Source: Megasphaera micronuciformis F0359 (GTDB lineage: Bacteria > Bacillota > Negativicutes > Veillonellales > Megasphaeraceae). Taken from it: 64,000 nt of DNA. The first letter of the stretch is position 1. Every line of letters starts with the position of its first letter. The DNA lies in assembly GCF_000165735.1 (NCBI RefSeq), contig NZ_GL538177.1:62001-126000 (forward strand), read 5' to 3'. Under the pieces are notes generated by a model. It was not told the DNA's origin, ran no database searches, and saw only the letters and a list, made by a program, of their open reading frames with translations. Shown here piece by piece: positions 10,572 to 19,069 of this stretch. Both the position numbers and the translations under genes were made by a program.

Positions 10572-10701
10572 TGTGTATAACTGTGTAGATAAAACTCTTT
10601 TTCTTACGATAAATATCGAAAAGAGAAAGAAAAAAGAAAGTTATCAACAATTGTTGATAATATGTTGATAACTTTCTTTTTATATATGTCATCTATCCAC
10701 A
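10572..10701. other. oriC, upstream part: DnaA-box variants and 19-bp inverted repeat
   Basis: The 336-base gap between dnaA and rpmH holds several one-mismatch DnaA boxes: TGTGTATAA 10572-10580, TGTAGATAA 10584-10592, TTATCAACA 10641-10649, TGTTGATAA 10652-10660 and 10663-10671, and CTATCCACA 10693-10701. Bases 10631-10649 and 10663-10681 form a perfect 19-bp inverted repeat with a 13-base spacer. Each arm carries one box and the spacer carries a third. The rpmH promoter is to the right. With the dnaA-dnaN gap this makes a two-part origin like that of Bacillus. Confidence 0.7.
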
Positions 10702-10771
10702 TTTTACACCAAAAAAGGTATGAATGGAATAGACCGACCTATTTACTTATAAATCTTATATATCCTCTTCA

Positions 10772-10800
10772 TTGACAGTATATGGCCTATTGAGTATAAT
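10772..10800 (+). promoter_or_regulatory. Strong sigma-70 promoter of rpmH-rnpA
   Basis: Consensus TTGACA (10772-10777) and TATAAT (10795-10800) with 17 bases between them, 53 bases before the rpmH start codon. Confidence 0.85.
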
Positions 10801-10853
10801 TACACTGTTATGGTGTAAGCTCAAAGTATTATGTGTAAAAGGAGGTGCTTCAC

Positions 10854-10988
10854 TTGAAACAGACATTTCAACCGAATAACTTGTGGAAGAAAAGAACGCA
10901 CGGCTTCCGTGAAAGAATGAAAACTAAAGGCGGTCGTATGGTTTTAAAAAAACGCCGCATGAAAGGTAGAAAGAAACTTTCTGCTTAA
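10854..10988 (+). CDS. rpmH: Ribosomal protein L34
   Basis: A 44-residue basic protein of the large ribosomal subunit. It starts KQTFQPNN, continues with [20 protein letters not shown] and ends GRKKLSA, which is nearly invariant for L34. The start is TTG at 10854; GGAGG lies 8 bases upstream and no ATG is available. It opens the rightward operon-like series rpmH-rnpA-yidD-yidC-jag and has a consensus promoter. Confidence 0.96.
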   Translation: MKQTFQPNNLWKKRTHGFRERMKTKGGRMVLKKRRMKGRKKLSA

Positions 10989-11000
10989 TAACAATTACGA

Positions 11001-11040
11001 GATGAACAGAAAAATTCCTTGAGGGATTTTTCTGTTCATC
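11001..11040 (+). other. 18-bp RNA hairpin between rpmH and rnpA
   Basis: Bases 11001-11018 and 11023-11040 pair over 18 positions (one G-U) around a TTGA loop. No T-tract follows, so it is not a standard terminator. It may be an RNase processing site or an mRNA stabiliser that sets the L34 to RnpA ratio; that is inference. Confidence 0.65.
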
Positions 11041-11062
11041 TGCCATTATCAGGATAATCGTT

Positions 11063-11416
11063 ATGTATGAGTTGAAAAAAAAAGACCGCTTATGCAAAAA
11101 TCGAGAATATCAGCTCGTATATCGTCACGGTAAGTCATATGTGGCCAGATCCGTCGTTTTATATATTATGAAACGATCGCCGCAACAACCGATTCGATCG
11201 GGATTTGTGACGGGAAAAAAAGTAGGTTGTGCCGTCGAGCGCAATTACTGCAGGCGTTTAATGAAGGAAGTATATCGCCTACATCGGTCTGAACTGATAA
11301 GCGGATATGACTTGGTACTAATCGGCAGAAGCCGTATGAAGTACGGTACTTACGCAGATGCGGAAAAGACGATTATGAAGCTTTTTAAACAGGCCGGTCT
11401 TTTGAAAAAGGCTTAG
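11063..11416 (+). CDS. rnpA: Ribonuclease P protein component
   Basis: The 117-residue basic protein cofactor of RNase P, which matures tRNA 5' ends with the catalytic RNA. It shows the conserved [22 protein letters not shown]-terminal region and the RNR-type motif [19 protein letters not shown] (around residues 50-70). It starts at ATG 11063, 22 bases after the rpmH hairpin. yidD begins 2 bases after its stop. Confidence 0.94.
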   Translation: MYELKKKDRLCKNREYQLVYRHGKSYVARSVVLYIMKRSPQQPIRSGFVTGKKVGCAVERNYCRRLMKEVYRLHRSELISGYDLVLIGRSRMKYGTYADAEKTIMKLFKQAGLLKKA

Positions 11417-11418
11417 TT

Positions 11419-11628
11419 ATGAAATATATACTTATATTTTTTGTGAAAGTATATAGAATATGTGTATCTCCGTTGGGGTTACCTTGTTGTCGATTTTACC
11501 CTACTTGTTCTGCTTATGCCATTGAAGCCTTACAAAAATACGGTGCAGTAAAAGGGTCGGTTCTCGCTGTTAAGAGAATTTTAAAATGCCATCCTTTGCA
11601 TAAGGGCGGTTATGACCCGTTGCCGTAA
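11419..11628 (+). CDS. yidD: Membrane protein insertion efficiency factor YidD
   Basis: A 69-residue DUF37/YidD protein. It has an N-terminal hydrophobic/amphipathic stretch ([17 protein letters not shown]), the family signature [16 protein letters not shown] and a C-terminal [15 protein letters not shown]. It helps insertion of inner-membrane proteins with YidC. Start ATG 11419 is coupled to rnpA (2-base gap). Order rnpA-yidD-yidC is standard. Confidence 0.95.
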   Translation: MKYILIFFVKVYRICVSPLGLPCCRFYPTCSAYAIEALQKYGAVKGSVLAVKRILKCHPLHKGGYDPLP

Positions 11629-11629
11629 C

Positions 11630-11667
11630 GGGACGGATGAAATTAAGGCCTGTCCCCGGATTTTTTT
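11630..11667 (+). terminator. Weak terminator or attenuator before yidC
   Basis: GGGAC (11630-11634) can pair with GTCCC (11652-11656), with GG/CC extension and a bulge, and seven T follow at 11661-11667. The stem is weak; it may only reduce read-through into yidC. Confidence 0.35.
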
Positions 11668-11690
11668 ATACTTGATAGGAGTTGAGATTT

Positions 11691-12365
11691 TTGGGCTTTT
11701 TCAGCGGAATTATGGATGTATTGAGCGGCATTATGTCAACCTTCTTGGACTATTGCTACGCCTTTACTCAATCAGTGGGATACCCCAGTTACGGTATTGC
11801 CATTATAATGCTTACAATTATTATTAAGCTGGTACTCAGTCCGTTGACGGCAAAACAGATTCGTTCTATGGAAGGAATGCAACTGTTACAGCCGAAAATA
11901 AAAGAATTACAGAAAAAATATAAGGGCAACCAGAAGAAGATGCAGGAAGAAATGAGTAAGCTTTATCGTGAAATGGGTGTGAATCCCCTTTCGGGATGTT
12001 TGCCTATTTTAATCCAAATGCCTTTCCTCGTATCTATCTTCTATGCGTTGCGATCCTATCCGTATGATCCTGCATATGAAAGCTTTTTGTGGCTTTCCAG
12101 TTTGGGTCAGCCTGATGAAACCTATATTTTGCCGGTCTTGTCGGCTCTTTCTACCTTCCTTATACAAAAGCAAATGACAGGTGCACAGCCTGATGCTGAA
12201 GGTCCGCAGGCTATGCAACAAAAGATTATGAAGGTAGCTATGCCCCTTTTTATAGGTTGGATTAGCTTGACATTCCCGAGCGGCTTGGTTATTTACTGGA
12301 TTATTTCCAATGTTTTCCAAGGAGCTCAGCAGATGATTATGGGACGTCTCAAAAAGGAGAATTAA
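11691..12365 (+). CDS. yidC: Membrane protein insertase YidC/Oxa1
   Basis: A 224-residue short-form insertase that folds proteins into the inner membrane, alone or with SecYEG. The hydrophobic segments fit the five-helix Oxa1 core: ~20-45 (GIAIIMLTIIIKLVLSPLT), ~95-115 (SGCLPILIQMPFLVSIFYAL), ~140-155 and ~180-210 (AMPLFIGWISLTFPSGLVIYW). The charged KELQKKYKGNQKKMQEE hairpin lies between. An upstream TTG at 11682 directly abuts the AGGAG at 11677-11681. TTG 11691 has 9-base spacing, so MGFFSG is the likely start. There is no lipobox and no large periplasmic domain, as in Gram-positive YidC. Confidence 0.93.
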   Translation: MGFFSGIMDVLSGIMSTFLDYCYAFTQSVGYPSYGIAIIMLTIIIKLVLSPLTAKQIRSMEGMQLLQPKIKELQKKYKGNQKKMQEEMSKLYREMGVNPLSGCLPILIQMPFLVSIFYALRSYPYDPAYESFLWLSSLGQPDETYILPVLSALSTFLIQKQMTGAQPDAEGPQAMQQKIMKVAMPLFIGWISLTFPSGLVIYWIISNVFQGAQQMIMGRLKKEN

Positions 12366-12366
12366 C

Positions 12367-13086
12367 ATGATGATTATCGAAGCTACGGGAAAAACTATTG
12401 AAGAAGCGATTGAATCGGGTCTTAAAGAACTGGGAAAAGATATATCCGAAGTGGAAACGGAAGTATTGGTTCAGCCCAGTAGCGGTATTTTGGGTTTCGG
12501 TAAAAAAGAGGCCAAGGTTCGCCTTACGGTAATTGAGAAACAGGTTGAAGAAGTACCTGTTGAAGCTATACAAGTTGAAGAAGTTTCCGTAGAAGTAAAG
12601 CCCGTTGAATTAGATGGGGAAGAAGCGCGTAATGATGCTGAGGAAATCGCGGCTGATGCGAAAGAATTCCTGAATACAATTCTTGAAAAAATGGGAATTT
12701 CGGCTGTTATCGAAAAGATGATAAAGGCTGATAGAATTACACTTCACATACACGGCGACGACTTAGGAGTTCTTATAGGAAAACACGGGCAGACATTGGA
12801 TGCCTTGCAATATATCATTAATTTGAAAGCTAATAAAGGCAAAGAAAATCGTTTCTTCATTATGCTTGATGTAGAAAACTACCGGGCTCGTCGTGAAGAA
12901 ACGTTAAAAAACTTGGCTCATCGTTTGGCAAGTCGAGTTAAACGCAATCGTAACAAGGTTGTTCTTGAACCGATGAACGGGTTTGAGCGGAAAATTATTC
13001 ACGTAGCCCTTCAGGACACGGAACATGTACGGACGGAAAGTGAAGGCCAGGACCCGTATCGTCATGTAGTTATTTATTACCAATAA
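12367..13086 (+). CDS. jag: RNA-binding protein Jag/KhpB
   Basis: A 239-residue protein with Jag_N at the start (IIEATGKTIEEAIESGLKELG), a Glu/Val-rich linker (about 58-90), a KH domain (LGVLIGKHGQTLDALQYI, around 140-157) and a C-terminal R3H domain (RREETLKNLAHRLASRVKRN then PMNGFERKIIH). KhpB with KhpA binds RNA and affects cell elongation and division in Firmicutes. GGAG precedes ATG 12367; a second ATG follows at 12370. It lies one base after yidC. Confidence 0.94.
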   Translation: MMIIEATGKTIEEAIESGLKELGKDISEVETEVLVQPSSGILGFGKKEAKVRLTVIEKQVEEVPVEAIQVEEVSVEVKPVELDGEEARNDAEEIAADAKEFLNTILEKMGISAVIEKMIKADRITLHIHGDDLGVLIGKHGQTLDALQYIINLKANKGKENRFFIMLDVENYRARREETLKNLAHRLASRVKRNRNKVVLEPMNGFERKIIHVALQDTEHVRTESEGQDPYRHVVIYYQ

Positions 13087-13093
13087 TAGAGGG

Positions 13094-13118
13094 CCCGGTG
13101 CATTGCACCGGGTTCTTT
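13094..13118 (+). terminator. Terminator after jag
   Basis: CCCGGTGC/GCACCGGG stem (8 bp, loop of 3) followed by the T-rich TTCTTTT, between jag and mnmE. Confidence 0.75.
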
Positions 13119-13140
13119 TCCTATATGAAGGAGAAGTTCT

Positions 13141-14520
13141 ATGATTTACGATTTGTCACATACCATTGCGGCTATTGCTACGGCAACGGGAGAAAGCGGT
13201 GTCGGCATTATTCGTATAAGCGGTACTGAAGCCTATAACATCGGTGAAAAGATTTTTCGCAGTAAGGGGAAGACGCGGTTCAAGGATTTTAAAGACAGAA
13301 CGATTCATTTCGGTACTATTGTTGATGAAAAAGGCCGTGAAATTGACGAAGCTCTTGTACTTATCATGAAGAGGCCTCATTCTTATACGGCGGAAGATGT
13401 TTTGGAAATACAATGTCACGGCGGTCGTCAATCTGTTTCGGGTATTTTAAAACTCGTACTTCGAAGCGGTGCTCGTCTGGCTCGTGCGGGAGAATTTACT
13501 CAAAGGGCCTTTATGAACGGCCGTATCGATTTGGTGCAAGCCGAAGCGGTCATGGATGTTATTCAGGCCAAAAGTTCGAAGGGATTAAGTACGGCTCTAA
13601 GCCAATTGGAAGGTCGGCTTTCAGGTATTGTGGCTGCCATGAGGACTGAATTGACGGATTTTATTACACGTCTGGAAGTAACGGTAGATTATCCGGAAGA
13701 AGATTTGGAAGATATTGTCGTTCATGACTTGGAAAAGACTATGAGATGTATGATGGAGCGGATGGAACAAATGCTGAAGGATTCGTCTAAAGGACGGATT
13801 ATTCGTGACGGCATGACGGTGGCCATTGCCGGGGCTCCCAATGCAGGAAAATCCAGCCTACTGAATTATTTACTTGCAGAAGATCGAGCCATTGTGACGG
13901 ATATTCCGGGAACGACGAGAGATGCTCTGGAGGAATGGGTATCTATACAGGGAATTCCATTTCGTCTTGTCGATACGGCGGGAATCAGAGAAACGACAGA
14001 TACGGTTGAAGCTATCGGTGTAACTAAGGCCAGAAATTATATAGAAACTGCTGATACGGTTCTAATTTTGAAAGACAGGACGCAGCCGTTTAGTGATGAG
14101 GACAAGGCTTTGATAAACTCTGTCCCTGACGGTAAGGGTGCTATTGTTCTGACAAAGTCGGATTTAAAGCCTCTTCTGGAATGTAAAGATTTAGAAGTGT
14201 ACGGCCTTCCTGTTTTTTCACTGTCGTCCAAGACAGGAGACGGTATAAGTTTATTGGAAGAGTACTTGGTTTCCCGTTCGGGAGAAAGCGGTGCGGGAGA
14301 GAATGAAGTTCTCTTATCCAATATGAGACATATTGAACTGATGAGGCAAAGTTTGAATGCTCTGAAAAGGGCTGAAGAAACGATGTATGCCGGCATGCCG
14401 ACGGACTTAATACTCGTTGATTTACGTGAGGCCTGGGAGTTATTGGGTGCGGTCACGGGAGAGACGGTTCAAGACGATATGGTCGGTGAAATATTCAGTC
14501 GTTTTTGTTTGGGAAAATAG
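13141..14520 (+). CDS. mnmE: tRNA uridine-5-carboxymethylaminomethyl modification GTPase MnmE
   Basis: A 459-residue GTPase that works with MnmG to modify the wobble uridine (U34) of certain tRNAs. It has the N-terminal folate-binding domain (1-120), a helical domain, and an inserted G domain with G1 [13 protein letters not shown]3 DTAGIRET and G4 TKSD. The C-terminal CLGK supplies the family's conserved cysteine motif. ATG 13141 has an AAGGAGAAG site. The end overlaps the open frame of mnmG, but the chosen mnmG start lies 11 bases after the stop. Confidence 0.96.
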   Translation: MIYDLSHTIAAIATATGESGVGIIRISGTEAYNIGEKIFRSKGKTRFKDFKDRTIHFGTIVDEKGREIDEALVLIMKRPHSYTAEDVLEIQCHGGRQSVSGILKLVLRSGARLARAGEFTQRAFMNGRIDLVQAEAVMDVIQAKSSKGLSTALSQLEGRLSGIVAAMRTELTDFITRLEVTVDYPEEDLEDIVVHDLEKTMRCMMERMEQMLKDSSKGRIIRDGMTVAIAGAPNAGKSSLLNYLLAEDRAIVTDIPGTTRDALEEWVSIQGIPFRLVDTAGIRETTDTVEAIGVTKARNYIETADTVLILKDRTQPFSDEDKALINSVPDGKGAIVLTKSDLKPLLECKDLEVYGLPVFSLSSKTGDGISLLEEYLVSRSGESGAGENEVLLSNMRHIELMRQSLNALKRAEETMYAGMPTDLILVDLREAWELLGAVTGETVQDDMVGEIFSRFCLGK

Positions 14521-14531
14521 GAGGTTCTGTT

Positions 14532-16424
14532 GTGTTTGTTGCCGGAACTTACGATGTAATCGTTGTCGGTGCAGGACATGCGGGTTGTGAAGCGGCTTTG
14601 GCCGCTGCTCGCATGAAAATGCATACCTTATTGATTACGCTTAATTTAGATAATATAGCTTTAATGCCCTGTAATCCCGCTATAGGCGGTCCGGGTAAAA
14701 GTCACCTCGTTAAAGAAATTGATGCTTTAGGCGGTCAGATGGGTTTGGTAGCCGATAACACGGCTATACAAATGCGTATGTTGAATACGGGCAAAGGTCC
14801 TGCAGTTTACTCTTTGCGTGCTCAATCGGATAAAAAAGCATATCAGTCTGAAATGACACATATCTTGGAAAATGAAGCCAATCTGGATGTGAAACAACTG
14901 ACCGTTACGGATCTTATCGTAGAAGATAAGATTGTAAAGGGTGTCTATACGGAATTGGGTGAAACCTTTTTGGCTAAAGCGGTCATTTTGGCAACCGGAA
15001 CATATTTAAAGGGGCGTATCATTATCGGAACAACCGTACTTGAGTCAGGTCCCATAGGACAACGATCGGCCGAAGCATTATCCGATTCTTTGAAAAAATA
15101 CGGGATTTCATTAATGCGTTTTAAGACAGGAACTCCGGCTCGGATAGACAGCCGTACGTTGCGAACCGACTCTATGGAAAAGCAGGAAGGAGATAATGAA
15201 GGACATGCCTTTTCTTTTCTGTCTGAACGGTTAAATCGTAATAAGGTTTGTTGTTGGCTTACCTATACGAACGAGAGAACTCATGAGATTATTCGATCCA
15301 ATCTGGATCGGGCACCTATGTGCAACGGAGTTATTGAAGGTATCGGGCCCAGATATTGTCCGTCTATTGAATCTAAAATTCTTCGTTTTGCCGATAAGAA
15401 GAGACACCAGCTTTTTGTTGAACCGGAAGGATTAAAAACGGAAGAAATGTATGTTCAGGGAATGAGTACCAGCTTGCCCATGGATGTACAGTATGAATTT
15501 TTAAAGACCATTCCCGGCTTGGAAGATGTGAAAATAATGCGACCCGGATATGCTATCGAGTATGATTGTCTCGACCCTTTGCAACTCTTGCCTACTTTGG
15601 AAGTCAAGAAGATAAGAGGATTGTATTCGGCCGGTCAGGCAAACGGAACGAGCGGTTATGAAGAGGCGGCGGCACAAGGGCTGATAGCAGGTATTAATGC
15701 GGCACTGAAGATACAGAAAAAAGATCCCTTTGTATTGACACGGGCGGAAGCCTATATAGGTGTTCTTATAGATGATTTGGTTACAAAGGGTACAAACGAG
15801 CCGTATCGTATGATGACCAGCCGATCCGAATATCGTTTAATTCTAAGACAAGATAATGCGGATATGCGATTGACGGAAAAAGGCCGTGAATTAGGGCTTG
15901 TAACCGATGAGAGATATGCAGCCTTTTGTAAGAAAAAAGAGGAAGTTGATGAGCTTCTTTCTGTCTTAAAAAAATTGTCCGTTACGCCGACGACCCGGAC
16001 TAATGAACTTCTCGAGTCGGTAGGGTCGGCTCCTTTAAAAACGGGAATCAAGGGCGTCGACTTGTTACGTCGTCAAGAAATGACCTATTCTTTAATGAAA
16101 AAGCTATTTAGTGAACTTAAAGACTATCCTCTTGATGTAACGGAAGAAGTGGAGATTACGGTTAAGTATGAAGGCTATATTGAACGTCAGCGGGAACAGG
16201 TAGCAAAGATGAATAAGTTGGAACAGCGTCTTTTACCCGATTCTATTGACTACGAAGCGATCGATACAATCTCTTCCGAGGGTCGACAAAAGCTTTCCGA
16301 TATTCGGCCGCGCTCATTAGGACAGGCTTCGCGTATATCCGGAGTTTCACCGGCAGATATTACGGCGTTATTGATTTATACTGAGCAGATGAGACGGGAG
16401 GGGAAAGGTAATGTTTCCATGTAA
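14532..16424 (+). CDS. mnmG: tRNA uridine-5-carboxymethylaminomethyl modification enzyme MnmG (GidA)
   Basis: A 630-residue FAD enzyme, partner of MnmE. It has the dinucleotide-binding [10 protein letters not shown] motif near residue 14, the [21 protein letters not shown] motif, the second family signature ([21 protein letters not shown]) near 370-390, and a C-terminal helical tRNA/MnmE-binding domain. The frame opens earlier at TTG 14505. AGGAGG at 14519-14524 is 7 bases before GTG 14532, so GTG (MFVAGTYDV) is the start. Its end overlaps rsmG by 14 bases. Confidence 0.96.
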   Translation: MFVAGTYDVIVVGAGHAGCEAALAAARMKMHTLLITLNLDNIALMPCNPAIGGPGKSHLVKEIDALGGQMGLVADNTAIQMRMLNTGKGPAVYSLRAQSDKKAYQSEMTHILENEANLDVKQLTVTDLIVEDKIVKGVYTELGETFLAKAVILATGTYLKGRIIIGTTVLESGPIGQRSAEALSDSLKKYGISLMRFKTGTPARIDSRTLRTDSMEKQEGDNEGHAFSFLSERLNRNKVCCWLTYTNERTHEIIRSNLDRAPMCNGVIEGIGPRYCPSIESKILRFADKKRHQLFVEPEGLKTEEMYVQGMSTSLPMDVQYEFLKTIPGLEDVKIMRPGYAIEYDCLDPLQLLPTLEVKKIRGLYSAGQANGTSGYEEAAAQGLIAGINAALKIQKKDPFVLTRAEAYIGVLIDDLVTKGTNEPYRMMTSRSEYRLILRQDNADMRLTEKGRELGLVTDERYAAFCKKKEEVDELLSVLKKLSVTPTTRTNELLESVGSAPLKTGIKGVDLLRRQEMTYSLMKKLFSELKDYPLDVTEEVEITVKYEGYIERQREQVAKMNKLEQRLLPDSIDYEAIDTISSEGRQKLSDIRPRSLGQASRISGVSPADITALLIYTEQMRREGKGNVSM

Positions 16425-17124
16425 GGGAGATGAGCTTTTCCGTCTTGCCTATCCGAACATAACGGATGATGAGCTGGAAAAATTCAAAATCTTTGCCGGG
16501 TTATTGGAAGAAAAAAATAAGGTTATGAACTTAACAGCCATTACCGATGCCGACGAAGTGACGGTAAAGCACTTTATTGACAGCTTAAGTTGTTATGATG
16601 AGCGCTTCTTTTTCACCGGGGCTAAGGTATTGGATTTGGGTACGGGTGCCGGGTTTCCCGGAATTCCCCTGGCTATTATGCACGACGATTTGAAGATTAC
16701 CTTCTTCGACAGCCTTCAAAAGCGGTTAACCTTTTTAAAGGAAGTGACAACGACTCTTTCATATAAGCAGGCCGAGTTTTTGCACGGGCGAGCTGAAGAA
16801 GAGGCTCATAAAGATATATATCGGGAAGCCTTCGATATAGTTACGACTCGAGCTGTAGCCAGACTCCCTGTTTTAGTTGAATGGGCCTTGCCGTATGTAA
16901 AAACGGGAGGTTATTTCGTAGCTCTTAAAGGGGCGGCCTATGCAGAAGAAATTGAAGAATCGAAAAATGCGTTGAAAATTCTCGGGGGTATGGTGGAAGT
17001 CGTCGAGCCTAAGAAATTGCCCGGTCTTGAAGATAAGAGAGCCGTTTTATATATTAAAAAGGTTAAAAACAGCCCGGTGAAATATCCTCGCAAGCCGAAA
17101 GTGGCTGTAAAGAATCCGTTATAA
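16411..17124 (+). CDS. rsmG: 16S rRNA (guanine527-N7)-methyltransferase RsmG (GidB)
   Basis: A 237-residue SAM-dependent methyltransferase. The fold markers are [17 protein letters not shown] (SAM-binding loop, about residues 70-86), the FDSLQKR strand and the [24 protein letters not shown] segment. It methylates G527 of 16S rRNA. The C-terminus ends in a Lys/Pro-rich tail. ATG 16411 overlaps the end of mnmG, giving translational coupling, in the usual mnmE-mnmG-rsmG order. Confidence 0.95.
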   Translation: MFPCKGDELFRLAYPNITDDELEKFKIFAGLLEEKNKVMNLTAITDADEVTVKHFIDSLSCYDERFFFTGAKVLDLGTGAGFPGIPLAIMHDDLKITFFDSLQKRLTFLKEVTTTLSYKQAEFLHGRAEEEAHKDIYREAFDIVTTRAVARLPVLVEWALPYVKTGGYFVALKGAAYAEEIEESKNALKILGGMVEVVEPKKLPGLEDKRAVLYIKKVKNSPVKYPRKPKVAVKNPL

Positions 17125-17140
17125 AGAAAGGATGAGCTTT

Positions 17141-18112
17141 ATGAAGATGAAAAAACTGGCCCTTTGTGCTATGGTATGGTGTCTCGGATTGGCCTCATCG
17201 TTTGCCGTTTCCGATGGGGAGATTCATGCCCGGGCAGCCGTTCTGATGGATGCTCAGACAGGAGAAGTACTGTATTCGAAAAACGGTGATGAAAAGCTGT
17301 ATCCCGGCGGGACGACTATGATTATGACGGCCCTTTTAGGGGCCGAAGCGGGCGATACAGTATTGGACGGAGCCGTTCATTTTTCCGATGATGTAACTAA
17401 ATTGGATAGAGACGTAGCCGTTTTGGGAATTTCCGCAGATCACCCCGTTACGCTTCGCAATGCCCTTACGGCTATGATGACCTATACGGGTTGTGATGCG
17501 GCCTTGGATACGGCTGTCACGGTAGCTCCTTCCGTAGCGGACTTTGTGCATATGATGAATGATAAGGCTGTCGCTATAGGTGCTACGAATACTCATTTTA
17601 CGAATCCTCACGGATTGCCGGATGCAAACCATGTTTCGACGGCTAAAGATTTAGCTAAGATAGCTGTATATGCTATGCAAAATCAGACTTTTAAATCTTT
17701 TACGGGACGTACGAGTTTTGTCATGCCGTATACAAACGGCGGGTCCCAAGAAGTTTTTTCCATGAATGAGTTTCTCAATTCAGGATATAAGGGTGCTAAC
17801 GGCATTAAAACCGGTGCCACCGACTACGGCGGAGCGACCTTGGTTGCATCGGCTACGCGCGGGGATAAGACTTATGTGGTCAGCATTTTAAACTCGGATA
17901 ACCGTAGTGGTGATGCAAAGCTGTTGATGGACTTTGCCTTTGCTGAGACCACTGCAATCGATGCGGTGAGCAAAGAGGACGGAAAATCAGCGGTGGCAGA
18001 AAAGAAGGAAAATAAGACGACTCCTGAAGAGGATGCCGAAGCCTATACTTTACGAGATGCGCCGGAAGGGCAAACGTTGACGGGTATTGCAGCACAACAT
18101 ATTTCTAAATAA
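17141..18112 (+). CDS. Exported DacA/PBP5-like protein lacking the catalytic motifs (pseudoenzyme)
   Basis: A 323-residue homologue of peptidase S11 D-Ala-D-Ala carboxypeptidases. A signal peptide (KKLALCAMVWCLGLASSFA) is followed by ARAAVLMDAQTGEVLYSKNG, clearly S11-like. The SxxK motif, usually PASxTK, reads PGGTTM, so Ser is Gly57 and Lys is Met60. The SxN motif reads T116-G117-C118 instead of S-G-N. Only KTG (223-225) remains. The C-terminal PBP5_C domain and membrane anchor are replaced by a charged Lys/Glu-rich tail. The frame is intact and the fold-defining residues are kept, so this is a maintained gene, not a decayed one. AAAGG before ATG 17141 fixes the start; ATG 17132 touches the Shine-Dalgarno. 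Peptidoglycan binding or regulation without hydrolysis is inference. Confidence 0.82.
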   Translation: MKMKKLALCAMVWCLGLASSFAVSDGEIHARAAVLMDAQTGEVLYSKNGDEKLYPGGTTMIMTALLGAEAGDTVLDGAVHFSDDVTKLDRDVAVLGISADHPVTLRNALTAMMTYTGCDAALDTAVTVAPSVADFVHMMNDKAVAIGATNTHFTNPHGLPDANHVSTAKDLAKIAVYAMQNQTFKSFTGRTSFVMPYTNGGSQEVFSMNEFLNSGYKGANGIKTGATDYGGATLVASATRGDKTYVVSILNSDNRSGDAKLLMDFAFAETTAIDAVSKEDGKSAVAEKKENKTTPEEDAEAYTLRDAPEGQTLTGIAAQHISK

Positions 18113-18140
18113 GTATAAATAGCATAATGGTGGATATAAA

Positions 18141-18169
18141 ACCGCTTCCTGTTAGGAAGCGGTTTTTTT
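18141..18169 (+). terminator. Terminator after the DacA-like gene
   Basis: A 10-bp stem (ACCGCTTCCT/AGGAAGCGGT, loop GTT) followed by seven T at 18163-18169. Confidence 0.9.
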
Positions 18170-18245
18170 CATAAACCATACTATAATTATGATATTTAAT
18201 CATTTTGGACATTCGTGCATATTCGTTTAGAATAATGAACGTTTT

Positions 18246-18277
18246 TGATTGATTATTATTGTTTGTGATTGTATACT
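18246..18277 (+). promoter_or_regulatory. Promoter and possible FruR operator of the fructose operon
   Basis: TTGATT (18249-18254) and TATACT (18272-18277) are spaced by 17 bases, 34 bases before fruR. TGATTG occurs twice, at 18246-18251 and 18266-18271, exactly 20 bases apart (two helical turns) and overlapping the promoter. That is what an operator of the DeoR-family repressor encoded next could look like. The promoter is well supported; the operator is inference. Confidence 0.65.
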
Positions 18278-18310
18278 AAGGGCGAAATTTACTTTCAGGA
18301 GGTACTCATT

Positions 18311-19069
18311 ATGTTGACCGAAGAACGACAGAGAGACATAGCACGGCTTGTAATGATTGAAAGAGCCGTAACGGTACAGCAGTTGTCGGAGCGGTACGGG
18401 ATCTCGGAATCGACGGCCAGACGGGATTTACTTACCTTACAAAAGATGGGCCTTGTCAATCGGGTTCATGGTGGAGCCACGGTTGTAGACGAAGTGGATG
18501 AATATAATGTCAATTCTGAAAGTATTCAGCAGAAATATGCCTATCACGTAGAAGAAAAGAGAAAAATAGCCGCTTATGCCGCTACTTTGATAGAAGAACA
18601 GGATTTTATTTATATAGACGGCGGTTCGACGACGGAACAAATGGGCGACTTTTTGACGTCACATGATATTTCAATTGTTACAAACAGTCTTCCCTTGGCA
18701 CAAAAACTGGCTGCACGGGGGCTACAAGTAAGTATACTTCCCGGGACGGTTAAAGGATCGACTGAATCGGTTATCGGAGGAGACATGAGAGATATGCTCA
18801 GACGTTACCACTTCACGAAGGGTTTTTTCGGTACAAACGGGATTGATCTTCGTTTCGGGTATACGACCCCCGATCAGGAAGAGGCGGCCTGTAAGACGGC
18901 TGCACTTAAACAGTGTACCAAGGCGTATGTTTTGGCAGATACGAGTAAATTCGGTCGTTCGTCACACGTAACATTTGCGACTCTTGCGGAGGTCGCAATT
19001 ATTACGGCAGGCAAGAAGGATTTAGATGTTTCCGTATACGGTGAGCAAACGGAGGTGTGTATGCTTTGA
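18311..19069 (+). CDS. fruR: DeoR-family transcriptional regulator of the fructose operon
   Basis: A 252-residue DeoR-family repressor. The N-terminal winged helix-turn-helix (RQRDIARLVMIERAVTVQQLSERYGISESTARRDL in part, residues ~5-40, with RVHGG at the wing) is followed by a sugar-phosphate sensor domain with YIDGGSTTEQMGDFL and the NGID segment. Regulators of this family next to fruK-fruA usually respond to fructose 1-phosphate. The frame opens at 18269, but AGGAGG before ATG 18311 (MLTEERQ) decides the start. Its TGA overlaps the TTG start of fruK. Confidence 0.92.
   Translation: MLTEERQRDIARLVMIERAVTVQQLSERYGISESTARRDLLTLQKMGLVNRVHGGATVVDEVDEYNVNSESIQQKYAYHVEEKRKIAAYAATLIEEQDFIYIDGGSTTEQMGDFLTSHDISIVTNSLPLAQKLAARGLQVSILPGTVKGSTESVIGGDMRDMLRRYHFTKGFFGTNGIDLRFGYTTPDQEEAACKTAALKQCTKAYVLADTSKFGRSSHVTFATLAEVAIITAGKKDLDVSVYGEQTEVCML

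Noticed and set aside
13156-14456. Several minus-strand frames across mnmE
   Set aside because: All lie within a well-conserved coding region and lack ribosome sites.
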